Below, piece after piece: positions 1 to 6,646 of a stretch of DNA of 24,639 nt (positions are counted from its first letter, which is position 1; each line of letters begins with the position of its first letter). Source of the DNA: an uncultured Eubacteriales bacterium (GTDB taxonomy: Bacteria > Bacillota > Clostridia > Christensenellales > Aristaeellaceae); the NCBI GenBank assembly GCA_900553265.1, contig USDD01000033.1, forward strand, positions 1 through 24,639, written 5' to 3'. The position numbers were made by a program, and so were the translations under genes. The notes below the pieces were generated by a model, which saw only the letters and a program-made list of their open reading frames with translations, searched no databases and was not told the DNA's origin.

Positions 1-654
1 TATCTGGGCAGCGCGCTGGCCATGAACAAGGCGCTGACCAAGCAGCTGGCCGCTCAGGCCGGCGTGCGCTCGCCCCGGGGCCGCACGGTGCGCTATGGCC
101 GCGCGGATATTGCCGAAATCGTGAGCGAAACGGCGCTGCCCTGCGTGGTCAAGCCGGTGGACAGCGGCTCGAGCATCGGCGTGTCCATCGCCCATACGCC
201 CGAGGAGCTGACGAAGGCGCTGGAGGAAAACCTCCATCTCGGGCTGGTGCTGCTGGAGGAATACATCCGGGGCCGCGAGATCGACGTGGGCGTGCTGGAC
301 GGCCGCGCGCTGCCCTCCATCGAGATCATTCCCAAGCAGGGCTTCTACGACTATTTCAACAAATATCAGGCCGGCGCGACAGTGGAAATCACCCCCGCGC
401 CGCTGGACGCCGAGACCGAGCGCACTCTGGGCGAAACCGCGCTGAAGGTGCACAACTGCCTCGGGCTGAAGGCTTACTCCCGCTCGGACTTCATTCTGAC
501 CGAGAAGGGCGAAATCTACTTCCTCGAAATCAACACGCTGCCGGGCATGACCCCCACGAGCCTGATGCCGCAGGAGGCCGCGGCGGCGGGCGTGGACTAT
601 GAGACGCTGTGCCAGAAGGTCATCGACCTTGCTCTGAAGGACGTGAACGCATGA
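1..654 (+). CDS. ddl: D-alanine--D-alanine ligase, C-terminal part (5' end outside window)
   Basis: ATP-grasp ligase that joins two D-alanines for the peptidoglycan stem peptide. The frame is open from base 1, so the N-terminal third lies outside the window; the visible start reads YLGSALAMNKALTK, the usual entry to the ATP-grasp domain. Visible family marks are the KPVDSGSSIGV strand and loop, the EEYIRGREIDVGVL segment, the FYDYFNKY omega-loop region whose tyrosine fits D-Ala rather than D-lactate specificity, RSDFIL, and the magnesium-binding EINTLPGMTPTSLMP end. It overlaps murF by 4 nt (ATGA), so the two are probably translationally coupled. The family call is seen directly; the substrate preference is inferred from the omega loop. 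Confidence 0.95.
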   Translation, partial: YLGSALAMNKALTKQLAAQAGVRSPRGRTVRYGRADIAEIVSETALPCVVKPVDSGSSIGVSIAHTPEELTKALEENLHLGLVLLEEYIRGREIDVGVLDGRALPSIEIIPKQGFYDYFNKYQAGATVEITPAPLDAETERTLGETALKVHNCLGLKAYSRSDFILTEKGEIYFLEINTLPGMTPTSLMPQEAAAAGVDYETLCQKVIDLALKDVNA

Positions 655-2009
655 AGAGCTTTACCATCCGGCAGCTGGTGGAGGCCGTCGGCGGAAACTA
701 CTTTGGCGACGAAGCGGCGCTGGATCGCGAGATTCAGTTCGTCACCAGCGACAGCCGCGAAGCCGCGCCGGGCGCGCTGTTCGTGGCCTTTGTCGGTGCG
801 CGCACAGACGGCCATCGCTACATGACCCGCTGCCTGAAGGACGGCGCGGTGTGCTGCCTGTCCGAGCGCGAGCCCACGGAGGACGAGCGCCCCTGCGTAC
901 AGGTGCCGTCGACTCTTCGCGCCATGGGCGCGCTGGCGGCGTGGCATCGCTCCCGCTTCCACATTCCCGTCATTGGCATTACCGGCAGCGTCGGCAAGAC
1001 GACCACCAAGGAAATGGTCGCGTCGGTGCTGTCCGAGCGCTTCAACACCCACAAGACCCAGAAGAACTTCAACAACGAGCTGGGCGTGCCCCAGACGCTG
1101 CTGCGGCTGGACGACGCCAACGAGGTCTCCGTGGTGGAAATGGGCATCAGCGATTTCGGCGAGATGCGCCGCCTGACGGCCATGGTGCATCCCACCATCG
1201 CGGTGATGAGCGTCATCGGCGATTCCCATCTGGAATTTCTCCACGACCACGCGGGCGTGCTGCGCGCCAAGGGCGAGATCTTCGAGTCCATGGGTCCGGA
1301 CGATCTGGCCATCCTCAACGGCGACGACGAGACGCTGCGCGCCTACTATCCGCCCACGCGCCGCCTGACCTACGGCCTGCAGGAGGGCAACGACTTCGTG
1401 GCGGCCAATGTGGAAAACCTCGGCGCTCAAGGCGTGCGCTGCACCATCCGCCATGCGGGCGGCGAATTCGACGTGCACATTCCCGCCTACGGCGTGCACA
1501 TGGTCTATGCGGCGCTGGCCGGCGCGGCGGTGGGTCACTCGCTGGGCATGACCGACGAGGAAATCGCCCGGGGCATCGCCCACTATCAGACCGTGGGCGA
1601 CCGCGCGCGGGTGCTGCACACGCCGAAGCTGACCATCGTCAGCGACTGCTACAACGCCAATCCCTCCTCCACCGCCGCGGCCATCGAATCCCTGCGGCTG
1701 CTGGACGGGCGCAAGGTCTGCGTGCTGGGCGACATGCTGGAGCTGGGCGAGAACACCGCGGCGCTGCACCGCCATGTGGGCGAGCGCGCGGCGCAGGCCG
1801 GCGTGGAGCTGGTGCTGTGCACCGGCGAGCTCTCCCGCAGCATCTGCGAGGGCGCGCGAAGCGCCGGCGGAACGGCCCTGTGGTTCCCGGACAAGGACGC
1901 GCTGATCTCTGCGCTGCCCGAAACCATCCGCATGGGCGACTGCATCCTCGTCAAGGCCTCCCACAGCATGGCCTTCGAGGACGTGACCAAAGCGCTGCTG
2001 GAGCTGTAA
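651..2009 (+). CDS. murF: UDP-N-acetylmuramoyl-tripeptide--D-alanyl-D-alanine ligase
   Basis: Cytoplasmic Mur ligase that adds the D-Ala-D-Ala made by Ddl to UDP-MurNAc-tripeptide, the last cytoplasmic step before MraY. 452 residues, normal for MurF. The N-terminal domain holds the SDSREA motif (about 33-38), the ATP P-loop is GSVGKTT (112-118), followed by KNFNNELGVPQTLL, and the C-terminal domain has NANPSSTAAAI and GDMLELGE, both typical of MurF. The start at 651 is chosen because it overlaps the ddl stop and begins with MKSFTIRQL; an in-frame start further upstream would lie inside ddl. A terminator follows. Most Firmicutes carry murF between murE and mraY, but here it is on the opposite strand with ddl. 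Confidence 0.97.
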   Translation: MKSFTIRQLVEAVGGNYFGDEAALDREIQFVTSDSREAAPGALFVAFVGARTDGHRYMTRCLKDGAVCCLSEREPTEDERPCVQVPSTLRAMGALAAWHRSRFHIPVIGITGSVGKTTTKEMVASVLSERFNTHKTQKNFNNELGVPQTLLRLDDANEVSVVEMGISDFGEMRRLTAMVHPTIAVMSVIGDSHLEFLHDHAGVLRAKGEIFESMGPDDLAILNGDDETLRAYYPPTRRLTYGLQEGNDFVAANVENLGAQGVRCTIRHAGGEFDVHIPAYGVHMVYAALAGAAVGHSLGMTDEEIARGIAHYQTVGDRARVLHTPKLTIVSDCYNANPSSTAAAIESLRLLDGRKVCVLGDMLELGENTAALHRHVGERAAQAGVELVLCTGELSRSICEGARSAGGTALWFPDKDALISALPETIRMGDCILVKASHSMAFEDVTKALLEL

Positions 2010-2016
2010 AGCCAAA

Positions 2017-2050
2017 TCGAGCCGCTTCTCTTCGGAGAGACGGCTCTTTT
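2017..2050 (+). terminator. Rho-independent terminator of ddl-murF
   Basis: GAGCCG at 2019-2024 pairs with CGGCTC at 2041-2046. The inner arm TTCTC/GAGAG closes a TTCG tetraloop at 2031-2034, with one mismatch between the two stem parts. Four T follow directly. It lies eight bases after the murF stop. Confidence 0.85.
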
Positions 2051-2069
2051 CAGAATTTGTTTTTGCCGG

Positions 2070-2102
2070 GTTCATATCCAGTTCATATCCTTCCTGTAGA
2101 AT
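2070..2102 (+). promoter_or_regulatory. Possible Pho-box-like activator site with -10 element
   Basis: GTTCATATCC occurs at 2070-2079 and again at 2081-2090, exactly 11 bp apart, which is the geometry of PhoP/PhoB direct-repeat boxes. A -10-like TAGAAT (2097-2102) begins 10 bp after the second TTCATA, and no TTGACA-like -35 is present, as expected of an activator-dependent promoter. No phosphate gene follows, so the assignment rests on geometry alone. Confidence 0.3.
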
Positions 2103-2142
2103 AACAGCATCGAAGGTTCCCCTCCTTCTTCCATATAGATCA

Positions 2143-2189
2143 CTGTCCCGCCCCGCAGCGTTCGATTGAGCGCCGCGACGGCGGGACAG
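2143..2189. other. Long imperfect inverted repeat
   Basis: CTGTCCCGCC (2143-2152) pairs perfectly with GGCGGGACAG (2180-2189). The interior can extend the pairing through CGC/GCG (2154-2156 with 2175-2177) and GCG/CGC (2158-2160 with 2171-2173), leaving a terminal loop of about 10 nt. No clean T-run follows on either strand, so it is not a convincing terminator. It may be the core of a structured RNA. Confidence 0.45.
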
Positions 2190-2294
2190 ACTATTTTGGC
2201 ATTTATGCGTTCCACTGAGAAGTGGATTGATGCAGCGCGGCTATCCGAGGAATCGCCTCAAAATACTCCATGTTCCCCGAACGCGCATTTGGGA

Positions 2295-2323
2295 TTGTTT
2301 TTTCCGCCTCCGCATGCTACAAT
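2295..2323 (+). promoter_or_regulatory. Promoter of the MGMT-family gene
   Basis: -35 TTGTTT at 2295-2300, a 17-bp spacer, and -10 TACAAT at 2318-2323 preceded by TGC, which makes an extended -10. Transcription would start about 30 bases before the gene at 2361. Confidence 0.55.
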
Positions 2324-2360
2324 AAACAAAATCATTCCATTAAAACGGTGATGACGTTCC

Positions 2361-2657
2361 ATGGACGACAAGCTGATTTACGAGATTCTCTCCGCCGTGA
2401 GCGAGATTCCCGAGGGGCGTGTGGCAACCTATGGACAGATCGCCCGGCTGATCGGCCGCGACAGAAACGCGCGGCTCGTGGGCAAAGCGCTCAGCTGCGC
2501 CGAGCTCTACGGCGATTATCCCTGCCATCGCGTGGTCAACCACTGCGGCCGCACCGCGCCCGGCTGGCCCGAGCAGGCGTTCCTGCTGGCGCGGGAGGGC
2601 GTGGAATTCAAGCCCGACGGCCGCGTGGATCTGAAGCGCTTTCAGTGGGACTGTTGA
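2361..2657 (+). CDS. MGMT-family (O6-alkylguanine-DNA alkyltransferase-like) protein
   Basis: A 98-residue stand-alone DNA-binding alkyltransferase domain without the N-terminal domain of Ada or Ogt. The fold marks are EGRVATYGQIARLIG (about 18-32), the helix and arginine-finger region ARLVGKAL (37-44), and the active-site loop PCHRVVN (54-60), with the acceptor cysteine at position 55 kept. Length matches the alkyltransferase-like (ATL) proteins, but those usually replace the cysteine with tryptophan or alanine; this one could still transfer alkyl groups from O6-alkylguanine. It is the only gene of its transcription unit, with its own promoter upstream and a hairpin after the stop. Whether it repairs directly or hands lesions to excision repair cannot be told from sequence. 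Confidence 0.85.
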   Translation: MDDKLIYEILSAVSEIPEGRVATYGQIARLIGRDRNARLVGKALSCAELYGDYPCHRVVNHCGRTAPGWPEQAFLLAREGVEFKPDGRVDLKRFQWDC

Positions 2658-2666
2658 GCAGCGATT

Positions 2667-2691
2667 GGGCCTGTGCCGATTGCACAGGCCC
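2667..2691. terminator. Hairpin between convergent genes
   Basis: GGGCCTGTGC (2667-2676) and GCACAGGCCC (2682-2691) form a perfect 10-bp stem with a CGATT loop. It sits between the ends of the MGMT-family gene (plus) and the minus-strand operon. The T-tract is poor on both sides, so termination in either direction is inferred from position. Confidence 0.6.
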
Positions 2692-2696
2692 CTCGC

Positions 2697-2867
2697 TTAA
2701 TCTTCCTTTGCAAACCGAATCGTCCGATTTTTCAGCGAAATTTTCTCAACGCGCCAGCCGCAGCCTTCCATTTCCTTCTTGTATCGCAGGAGCGAATGGT
2801 CGACGGTGACGCCGGCGATCTGCTCGATCTCGTCAAAGCTCAGCGTCAGCGCGTCGTATTTCCTCAT
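2697..2867 (-). CDS. Small 56-residue protein of unknown function
   Basis: An ATG at 2867 overlaps the stop of the preceding gene by 4 nt (ATGA) and opens 56 codons ending in TAA at 2697. The protein begins MRKYDALTLSFDEIEQIAGV and ends with a helix then a short strand (GCGWRVEKISL, NRTIRFAKED). The charged, balanced composition and the coupled start argue that it is real. The pattern (LSFDEIE, then GWRVE plus a final beta strand) reminds me of small DNA-interaction-like domains of unknown function in Firmicutes, but I cannot name a family with confidence. It is the last gene of the division/wall operon, directly after the flavin-binding protein; a functional link to that neighbour is only suggested by the coupling. 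Confidence 0.7.
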   Translation of the reverse strand: MRKYDALTLSFDEIEQIAGVTVDHSLLRYKKEMEGCGWRVEKISLKNRTIRFAKED

Positions 2868-3292
2868 TCTTTTCCTTTCTCTGCAAAGTCCAGCTCATAG
2901 CGCGTGCCATTGGCAAACAGAACCGCATCCGTCAGGCGAATGCGCAGAATCACGCAGTTGGAATCGGAAAGATCGTTGTGACCGTTGTCGATCCACGCCG
3001 CAAACGCAGCGCGCAGCTTTGCGGCCACGGGCGCGTTCCCGGCGCTGCCGAACCAGCCGAGGCTTTCTCCCCTGCCATGCGCGGTGAACCACTCGCCCGC
3101 CAGCGCGCAGGAGGGATTCGCGGCCAGCTGCCGCATTTTCCCGGACAGCGCATAGGTAATGACGTAAAAAGCTCCGTTCTCATAATAAGCATTCACGTTC
3201 CGCACGGACGGCGCACCGTTTTCCACTGTGGCCAGCGCCATCACGCTGTCGCGCCCGAAGCGCTCCCGCAAAAGCCGCATTCCCCGGTTCAT
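2864..3292 (-). CDS. Pyridoxamine 5'-phosphate oxidase-family (FMN-binding split-barrel) protein
   Basis: 142 residues with the order expected of the small split-barrel flavoproteins: an N-terminal helix, the first strand VMALATVENGAPSVRNVNA (about 18-36), the second strand pair FYVITYALSGKMRQL in which the KMRQL part often contacts FMN phosphate, then the SCALAGEWFTAHGRGE core and a C-terminal strand region. Proteins of this size usually bind FMN or F420 and act as poorly defined reductases or oxidases, not as true PdxH. It starts 15 nt after ftsQ with a good ribosome-binding site (GAGGGGTGA) and overlaps the 56-residue gene, so it belongs to the tail of the wall operon. The substrate cannot be predicted. 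Confidence 0.85.
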   Translation of the reverse strand: MNRGMRLLRERFGRDSVMALATVENGAPSVRNVNAYYENGAFYVITYALSGKMRQLAANPSCALAGEWFTAHGRGESLGWFGSAGNAPVAAKLRAAFAAWIDNGHNDLSDSNCVILRIRLTDAVLFANGTRYELDFAEKGKE

Positions 3293-3307
3293 CGGCGTTC
3301 ACCCCTC

Positions 3308-4039
3308 TCAGCTCTGCGGCTTGAAGTCCGCGCGCATGGCGCTGGAGACGTCCAGCGTGCCGAGGGTTTCGCCGCGGTTTTCCAGATCGGCGATGGCGGA
3401 GCAGGCCCAGCGGAGCTTGTCTTCCATCTGCGCGCTGTCGCCCAGCTCCACGCGAATGCCCGTGCGCGAGACCATCCACAGGCGATTCGCGTCCGAAACA
3501 TTCAGCTCGGAGAGATATTTTCCCGCGTTCTGCGACCGCACGGCCTCCAGCACCGCACGCATGGCCTCCAGCTGCTTCTCCGGCGCGTTGAGCCGCTTAC
3601 CCACGGAATAGTCCGTGCAGGTCAGGCCGCGGACGTACAGCCCGCTGTTCTCCGGAAGCGTGTTGCAGATTTCGATGACGTAGCCGTCGGAATCCGCGAC
3701 CAGAATGCGCCCGCCCAGCGGAACCATTGCGTCCCGCGTGCGCTGGCGCACATGGAGCACCACCGTGCTGGGGCGGCGAATCTCCAGACCGTCCAGCGCA
3801 TATTTGCCCGTTTTTTCCAGATTTTTGCGCACGTCCTCCTCGCGAACGTCGCCGATGGGGCCGCCGAGGTTCAGGTTGGCTGCGCGGATGATCTCCTCGT
3901 CCGACGCGGAGACCGTTCCCTCGATGACCACGTTCCGGGTCACAAAAATCGCGCGCACCAGCAGCAGCGCGGCCACGGCCAGCACTGCGACCGCCGCGGC
4001 GATCAGCAGCAGCGCGCGCCTTTTTCGGACGTTTCGCAT
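3308..4039 (-). CDS. ftsQ: Cell division protein FtsQ/DivIB
   Basis: Bitopic divisome protein. 243 residues: a short basic cytoplasmic tail (MRNVRKRR), one membrane segment at about 9-31, a POTRA domain from about 33 to 105 (VVIEGTVSASDEEIIRAA, then GLEIRRPSTVVLHVRQR), and a beta domain ending near 236. This is the standard FtsQ/DivIB plan, although sequence conservation is low as usual. It lies 12 nt after ftsW in the same operon, the place where many Firmicutes have murG or murB in between; both are missing here. It should act outside the membrane as a scaffold for the FtsL-like protein and for the FtsW-PBP synthase pair. Confidence 0.9.
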   Translation of the reverse strand: MRNVRKRRALLLIAAAVAVLAVAALLLVRAIFVTRNVVIEGTVSASDEEIIRAANLNLGGPIGDVREEDVRKNLEKTGKYALDGLEIRRPSTVVLHVRQRTRDAMVPLGGRILVADSDGYVIEICNTLPENSGLYVRGLTCTDYSVGKRLNAPEKQLEAMRAVLEAVRSQNAGKYLSELNVSDANRLWMVSRTGIRVELGDSAQMEDKLRWACSAIADLENRGETLGTLDVSSAMRADFKPQS

Positions 4040-4051
4040 GGTTCTTCTCCT

Positions 4052-5206
4052 TCAGTCGACGGCTTCACTCGCCGAAATGTTCATCAGCACCGCCACGGCG
4101 CTCATCAGAATGGATATGGATGTGCCACCCGCGCTGAAAAAGGGCAGCGGCAGACCCGTGGTGGGCATCAGCCCGATGACCACCGCCACGTTCAGCACGC
4201 ACTGAACGCCGATCATGCAGGTAATTCCCCCGGCCAGCAGGCTGCCGAAGCGATCCTCGCAGCGGATGGCCACGCGCAGCCCGAAAAACACGAACGCCGC
4301 AAACAGCGCAAGCACCGAAAGGCAGCCGATCAGCCCCAGATCCTCGCCGACGACGGCAAAGATGAAGTCGGACTCCGGATAGGGCAGAAACGCGTACTTC
4401 TGCCGTCCAAGGCCGAGGCCCATGCCGAACAGCCCGCCCGAGCCGAAGGCCAGCAGCGACTGGGAGAGCTGATAGCCCTCGTTGGTCAGAAAATCAAAGG
4501 GATGGGTAAACGAGAACAGCCTCGCCCGGCGATAGTCCTCGGACAGGGCGTAGAACGTGCCCAGCGCAAGCCCCGCCGCTCCCACCATGCCCAGATGCTT
4601 CCACCGCGCGCCGGCCAACATGACCATCACCGCTGAGACGATGAGAATGCTGCCCGCGGTGGACAGATTCGGCTGAAGCAGAATCAACAGAAACATCGCC
4701 CCCGGCACGACGAACAGCGGAACCAGCCCCGTAAAGAACCTCTGCGGATCGCGGTTCTTCATGCTCAGCGCCCGGGCCATGAACAGTATCGCCGCGTATT
4801 TCGCCAGCTCCGACGGCTGAAAGCTCACCGGTCCCAGCCGCAGCCAGCGGCGCGAGCCGTTGAGCATCCTGCCGACGCCCGGAATCGCCACCAGCGTCAG
4901 CATCAGAAAGCTCACGCCCAGCAGCGTCAGGCAGATTTCCTTTCGCTGCAGAATGTGATAGTCCAGCCGCAGCAGCACCGCCATGCCCGCGAAGCCCACG
5001 CCCATGCCCATGAGCTGGGAACAGACCTCGCTGAGGGAGCTGCCGCCGTCCTGCGCGTTGTAATAGCTCGCCGCGTAGAGAACCACCAGTCCCGACGCCA
5101 GCAGCAGCAGGAACGTCACGGCCAGTCCGCCGTCGATTCTGCGCAGCCGGCTTCTCCTTCGCGCGTGTCCGCGCGCATCCTTTGCCCCGTCGACGGGACG
5201 GAGCAT
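4052..5206 (-). CDS. ftsW: Septal peptidoglycan glycosyltransferase FtsW (SEDS family)
   Basis: Multi-pass SEDS polymerase that extends glycan strands from lipid II at the septum together with its class B PBP. 384 residues with a basic N-terminal tail followed by about ten hydrophobic segments. Family signatures are seen in GRMLNGSRRWLRLGPVSFQPSELAKY (quoted in parts: NGSRRWL, FQPSEL), the GEDLGLIG loop and the PTTGLPLPFFSAGGTS loop near the end. The start at 5206 overlaps the murD stop by one base; a GTG one codon earlier is also possible. The cognate PBP lies four genes upstream in the same operon. It may equally be called SpoVE, and only one such gene is present here. Confidence 0.93.
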   Translation of the reverse strand: MLRPVDGAKDARGHARRRSRLRRIDGGLAVTFLLLLASGLVVLYAASYYNAQDGGSSLSEVCSQLMGMGVGFAGMAVLLRLDYHILQRKEICLTLLGVSFLMLTLVAIPGVGRMLNGSRRWLRLGPVSFQPSELAKYAAILFMARALSMKNRDPQRFFTGLVPLFVVPGAMFLLILLQPNLSTAGSILIVSAVMVMLAGARWKHLGMVGAAGLALGTFYALSEDYRRARLFSFTHPFDFLTNEGYQLSQSLLAFGSGGLFGMGLGLGRQKYAFLPYPESDFIFAVVGEDLGLIGCLSVLALFAAFVFFGLRVAIRCEDRFGSLLAGGITCMIGVQCVLNVAVVIGLMPTTGLPLPFFSAGGTSISILMSAVAVLMNISASEAVD

Positions 5207-6576
5207 CACGCCTTTTTGCTCTCCAGCCGGCCGACGATCTCCTTGAAGATGCGCCCGCGCGCCTCGTAGTCGGTGAACATGTCGAAGCTCGCGCAGCTGG
5301 GCGAGAACAGCACGTTGCCGCCCTCCTCCGCCAGCTCGAACGACCGGCGCACCGCCTTTTCGAAGTCGGTTCCGCAGTGCTCGTAGGCCGTGTAGCCACA
5401 CTTGTCCAGCGTCTGGGCGATCTGGTTCGCCGTCGCGCCGATGAGCACGATGCGCTCGATGGGGTTCTCCTGGATGACCTCCACCAGCGGCGTGAAATCG
5501 CAGTGCTTGTCGTAGCCGCCGAGAATCAGCACCGTGGGGCGCTTCATGGCGCGCACGGCCTGAATGGTGGAGTCCACGTTGGTGCCCTTGGAATCGTTGA
5601 TGAAGCGCACGCCGTCCAGCTCGCGCACGAACTCGATGCGATGCTCCACACCCTGGAAGGTGCGCAGCGTGTGGCGAATCACCGCGGCGGGAATGCCCGC
5701 CACCGTGGCCATGGCCGTCGCCGCCAGCGCGTTGCGCAGATTGTGCTCGCCGGGGATGGTTATCTCGTCGGCGCGGCAGATAACCGAGCATTCCGCCGGC
5801 GTGCCGAACACCACGCTGCCGTCCCGGACAAACGCGCCGAAGGGCACCTCCTCCCGGGAAGAGAACCAGACGACCTGGCACTTCGCGCGCTGGGCCATTT
5901 CCCGCGTCACGGGATCGTCCCAGTTGAGCACGACGAAGTCGTTCGCGCCGCTGTTTTCAAAGATGCGCTCCTTGAGGGCGATGTAGCGCGCCATGGTGTG
6001 ATGGCGGTTCATGTGATCCTCGGAGATGTTCAGCACCGCCGAAACCGCGGGATGGAACCGGCTGGAGGTCTCCATCATGAACGACGAGATCTCGCAGACC
6101 GTCACGTCGCCGGGGCGCATTTCCGGCACCGCGCCGGAATAGGGCGTGCCGATGTTGCCCACCACGTGAGTGGTGCGGCCCGCGTTTTTGAAGATTTCGC
6201 CCAGCAGCGTCACCGTGGTGGTCTTGCCGTTGGTGCCCGTCACGGCCAGCAGAAGGCCCGTGGACTCGCGATAGGCGTACTCGATCTCGCCCACGACCTC
6301 CACGCCCAGCGCCTTGGCCTTTTCGATCGCCGGATGCTCCACCGGGACGCCCGGGCTGACCACCAGCAGATCCAGCCCCGCGAGATGCTCCTCGGGGTGC
6401 TTTTCGTTCAGCAGCAGATGTGCGCCGCCCTTTTCCAGCTCGTCCAGCGCGCCGTTGAAATCCTCGCGCTTTTTCGTATCGCAGACCCAGACCTCCGCGC
6501 CGCGCAGCAGGAGCAGCTTCGCCGCCGCAATGCCGCTGCGCGCCATGCCCAGAACCATCGCCTTTTGAACCGCCAT
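5206..6576 (-). CDS. murD: UDP-N-acetylmuramoyl-L-alanine--D-glutamate ligase
   Basis: Cytoplasmic Mur ligase adding D-glutamate to UDP-MurNAc-L-Ala. 456 residues with the usual three domains: a Rossmann-like N-terminus (MVLGMARSGIAAAKLL), the ATP-binding middle domain with GTNGKTT at 114-120, LNISEDHMNRH around 185-195, and the C-terminal domain with HRIEFV and NDSKGTN. One oddity: the normally strict SSFQLE motif reads SSFMMET here (164-170), with methionine at the glutamine position (167). All other family marks are intact, so I expect an active enzyme. It lies between mraY (70 nt gap with a hairpin) and ftsW (1-nt overlap). Confidence 0.96.
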   Translation of the reverse strand: MAVQKAMVLGMARSGIAAAKLLLLRGAEVWVCDTKKREDFNGALDELEKGGAHLLLNEKHPEEHLAGLDLLVVSPGVPVEHPAIEKAKALGVEVVGEIEYAYRESTGLLLAVTGTNGKTTTVTLLGEIFKNAGRTTHVVGNIGTPYSGAVPEMRPGDVTVCEISSFMMETSSRFHPAVSAVLNISEDHMNRHHTMARYIALKERIFENSGANDFVVLNWDDPVTREMAQRAKCQVVWFSSREEVPFGAFVRDGSVVFGTPAECSVICRADEITIPGEHNLRNALAATAMATVAGIPAAVIRHTLRTFQGVEHRIEFVRELDGVRFINDSKGTNVDSTIQAVRAMKRPTVLILGGYDKHCDFTPLVEVIQENPIERIVLIGATANQIAQTLDKCGYTAYEHCGTDFEKAVRRSFELAEEGGNVLFSPSCASFDMFTDYEARGRIFKEIVGRLESKKA

Positions 6577-6610
6577 GACTTTTCCCTCCGTCTTTGGATT
6601 CTGAATGAAT

Positions 6611-6634
6611 CAGGTGGCCGCAAGCAGCCACCTG
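6611..6634. other. Intercistronic hairpin between mraY and murD
   Basis: CAGGTGGC (6611-6618) and GCCACCTG (6627-6634) form an 8-bp stem, and the 8-nt loop can pair further. No T-run follows on the minus strand, so it is more likely a processing or stability element within the operon than a terminator. Just before it on the transcript CGACATTCGACA repeats a short word. Confidence 0.5.
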
Positions 6635-6646
6635 TCGAATGTCGAA

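Larger units (their letters stand above)
2051..2294. other. Gene-free stretch with repeats and hairpins
   Basis: No open frame here has coding character. It holds an 11-bp direct repeat (2070-2090) followed by a -10-like TAGAAT (2097-2102), a long imperfect hairpin whose outer arms are 2143-2152 and 2180-2189 (10 bp, perfect), and a perfect 6-bp hairpin 2211-2226 closed by a GAGA tetraloop. A weaker GAGG/CCTC hairpin lies near 2247-2259. On the minus strand a strong Shine-Dalgarno-like stretch precedes a 12-codon frame (2072-2110). It could be a small RNA gene, a decayed gene or simply a spacer. I do not recognise it as SRP RNA, 6S RNA, tmRNA or a T-box. Confidence 0.4.

Noticed and set aside
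597..2075. Long open frame antisense to murF, and similar ones opposite ftsQ-ftsW, murD and mraY-murE (for example 2978-4636, 5182-6693, 6605-8551 on the plus strand)
   Set aside because: They mirror well-identified genes codon for codon, are rich in His, Arg, Gln and Ala as expected of antisense reading in GC-rich DNA, and show no family motif.
2143..2189. Inverted repeat as a transposon end or attachment site
   Set aside because: It is a single local hairpin, with no transposase, integrase, target duplication or second copy in the window.
2195..2235. T-box-like AGTGGAACGC on the minus strand
   Set aside because: It resembles the T-box antiterminator core only loosely, is itself locked in the hairpin 2211-2226, and no aminoacyl-tRNA synthetase or amino-acid gene follows.
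2166..2351. 61-codon plus-strand frame in the intergenic stretch
   Set aside because: No ribosome-binding site, low-complexity composition, and it runs across the probable promoter of the MGMT-family gene.
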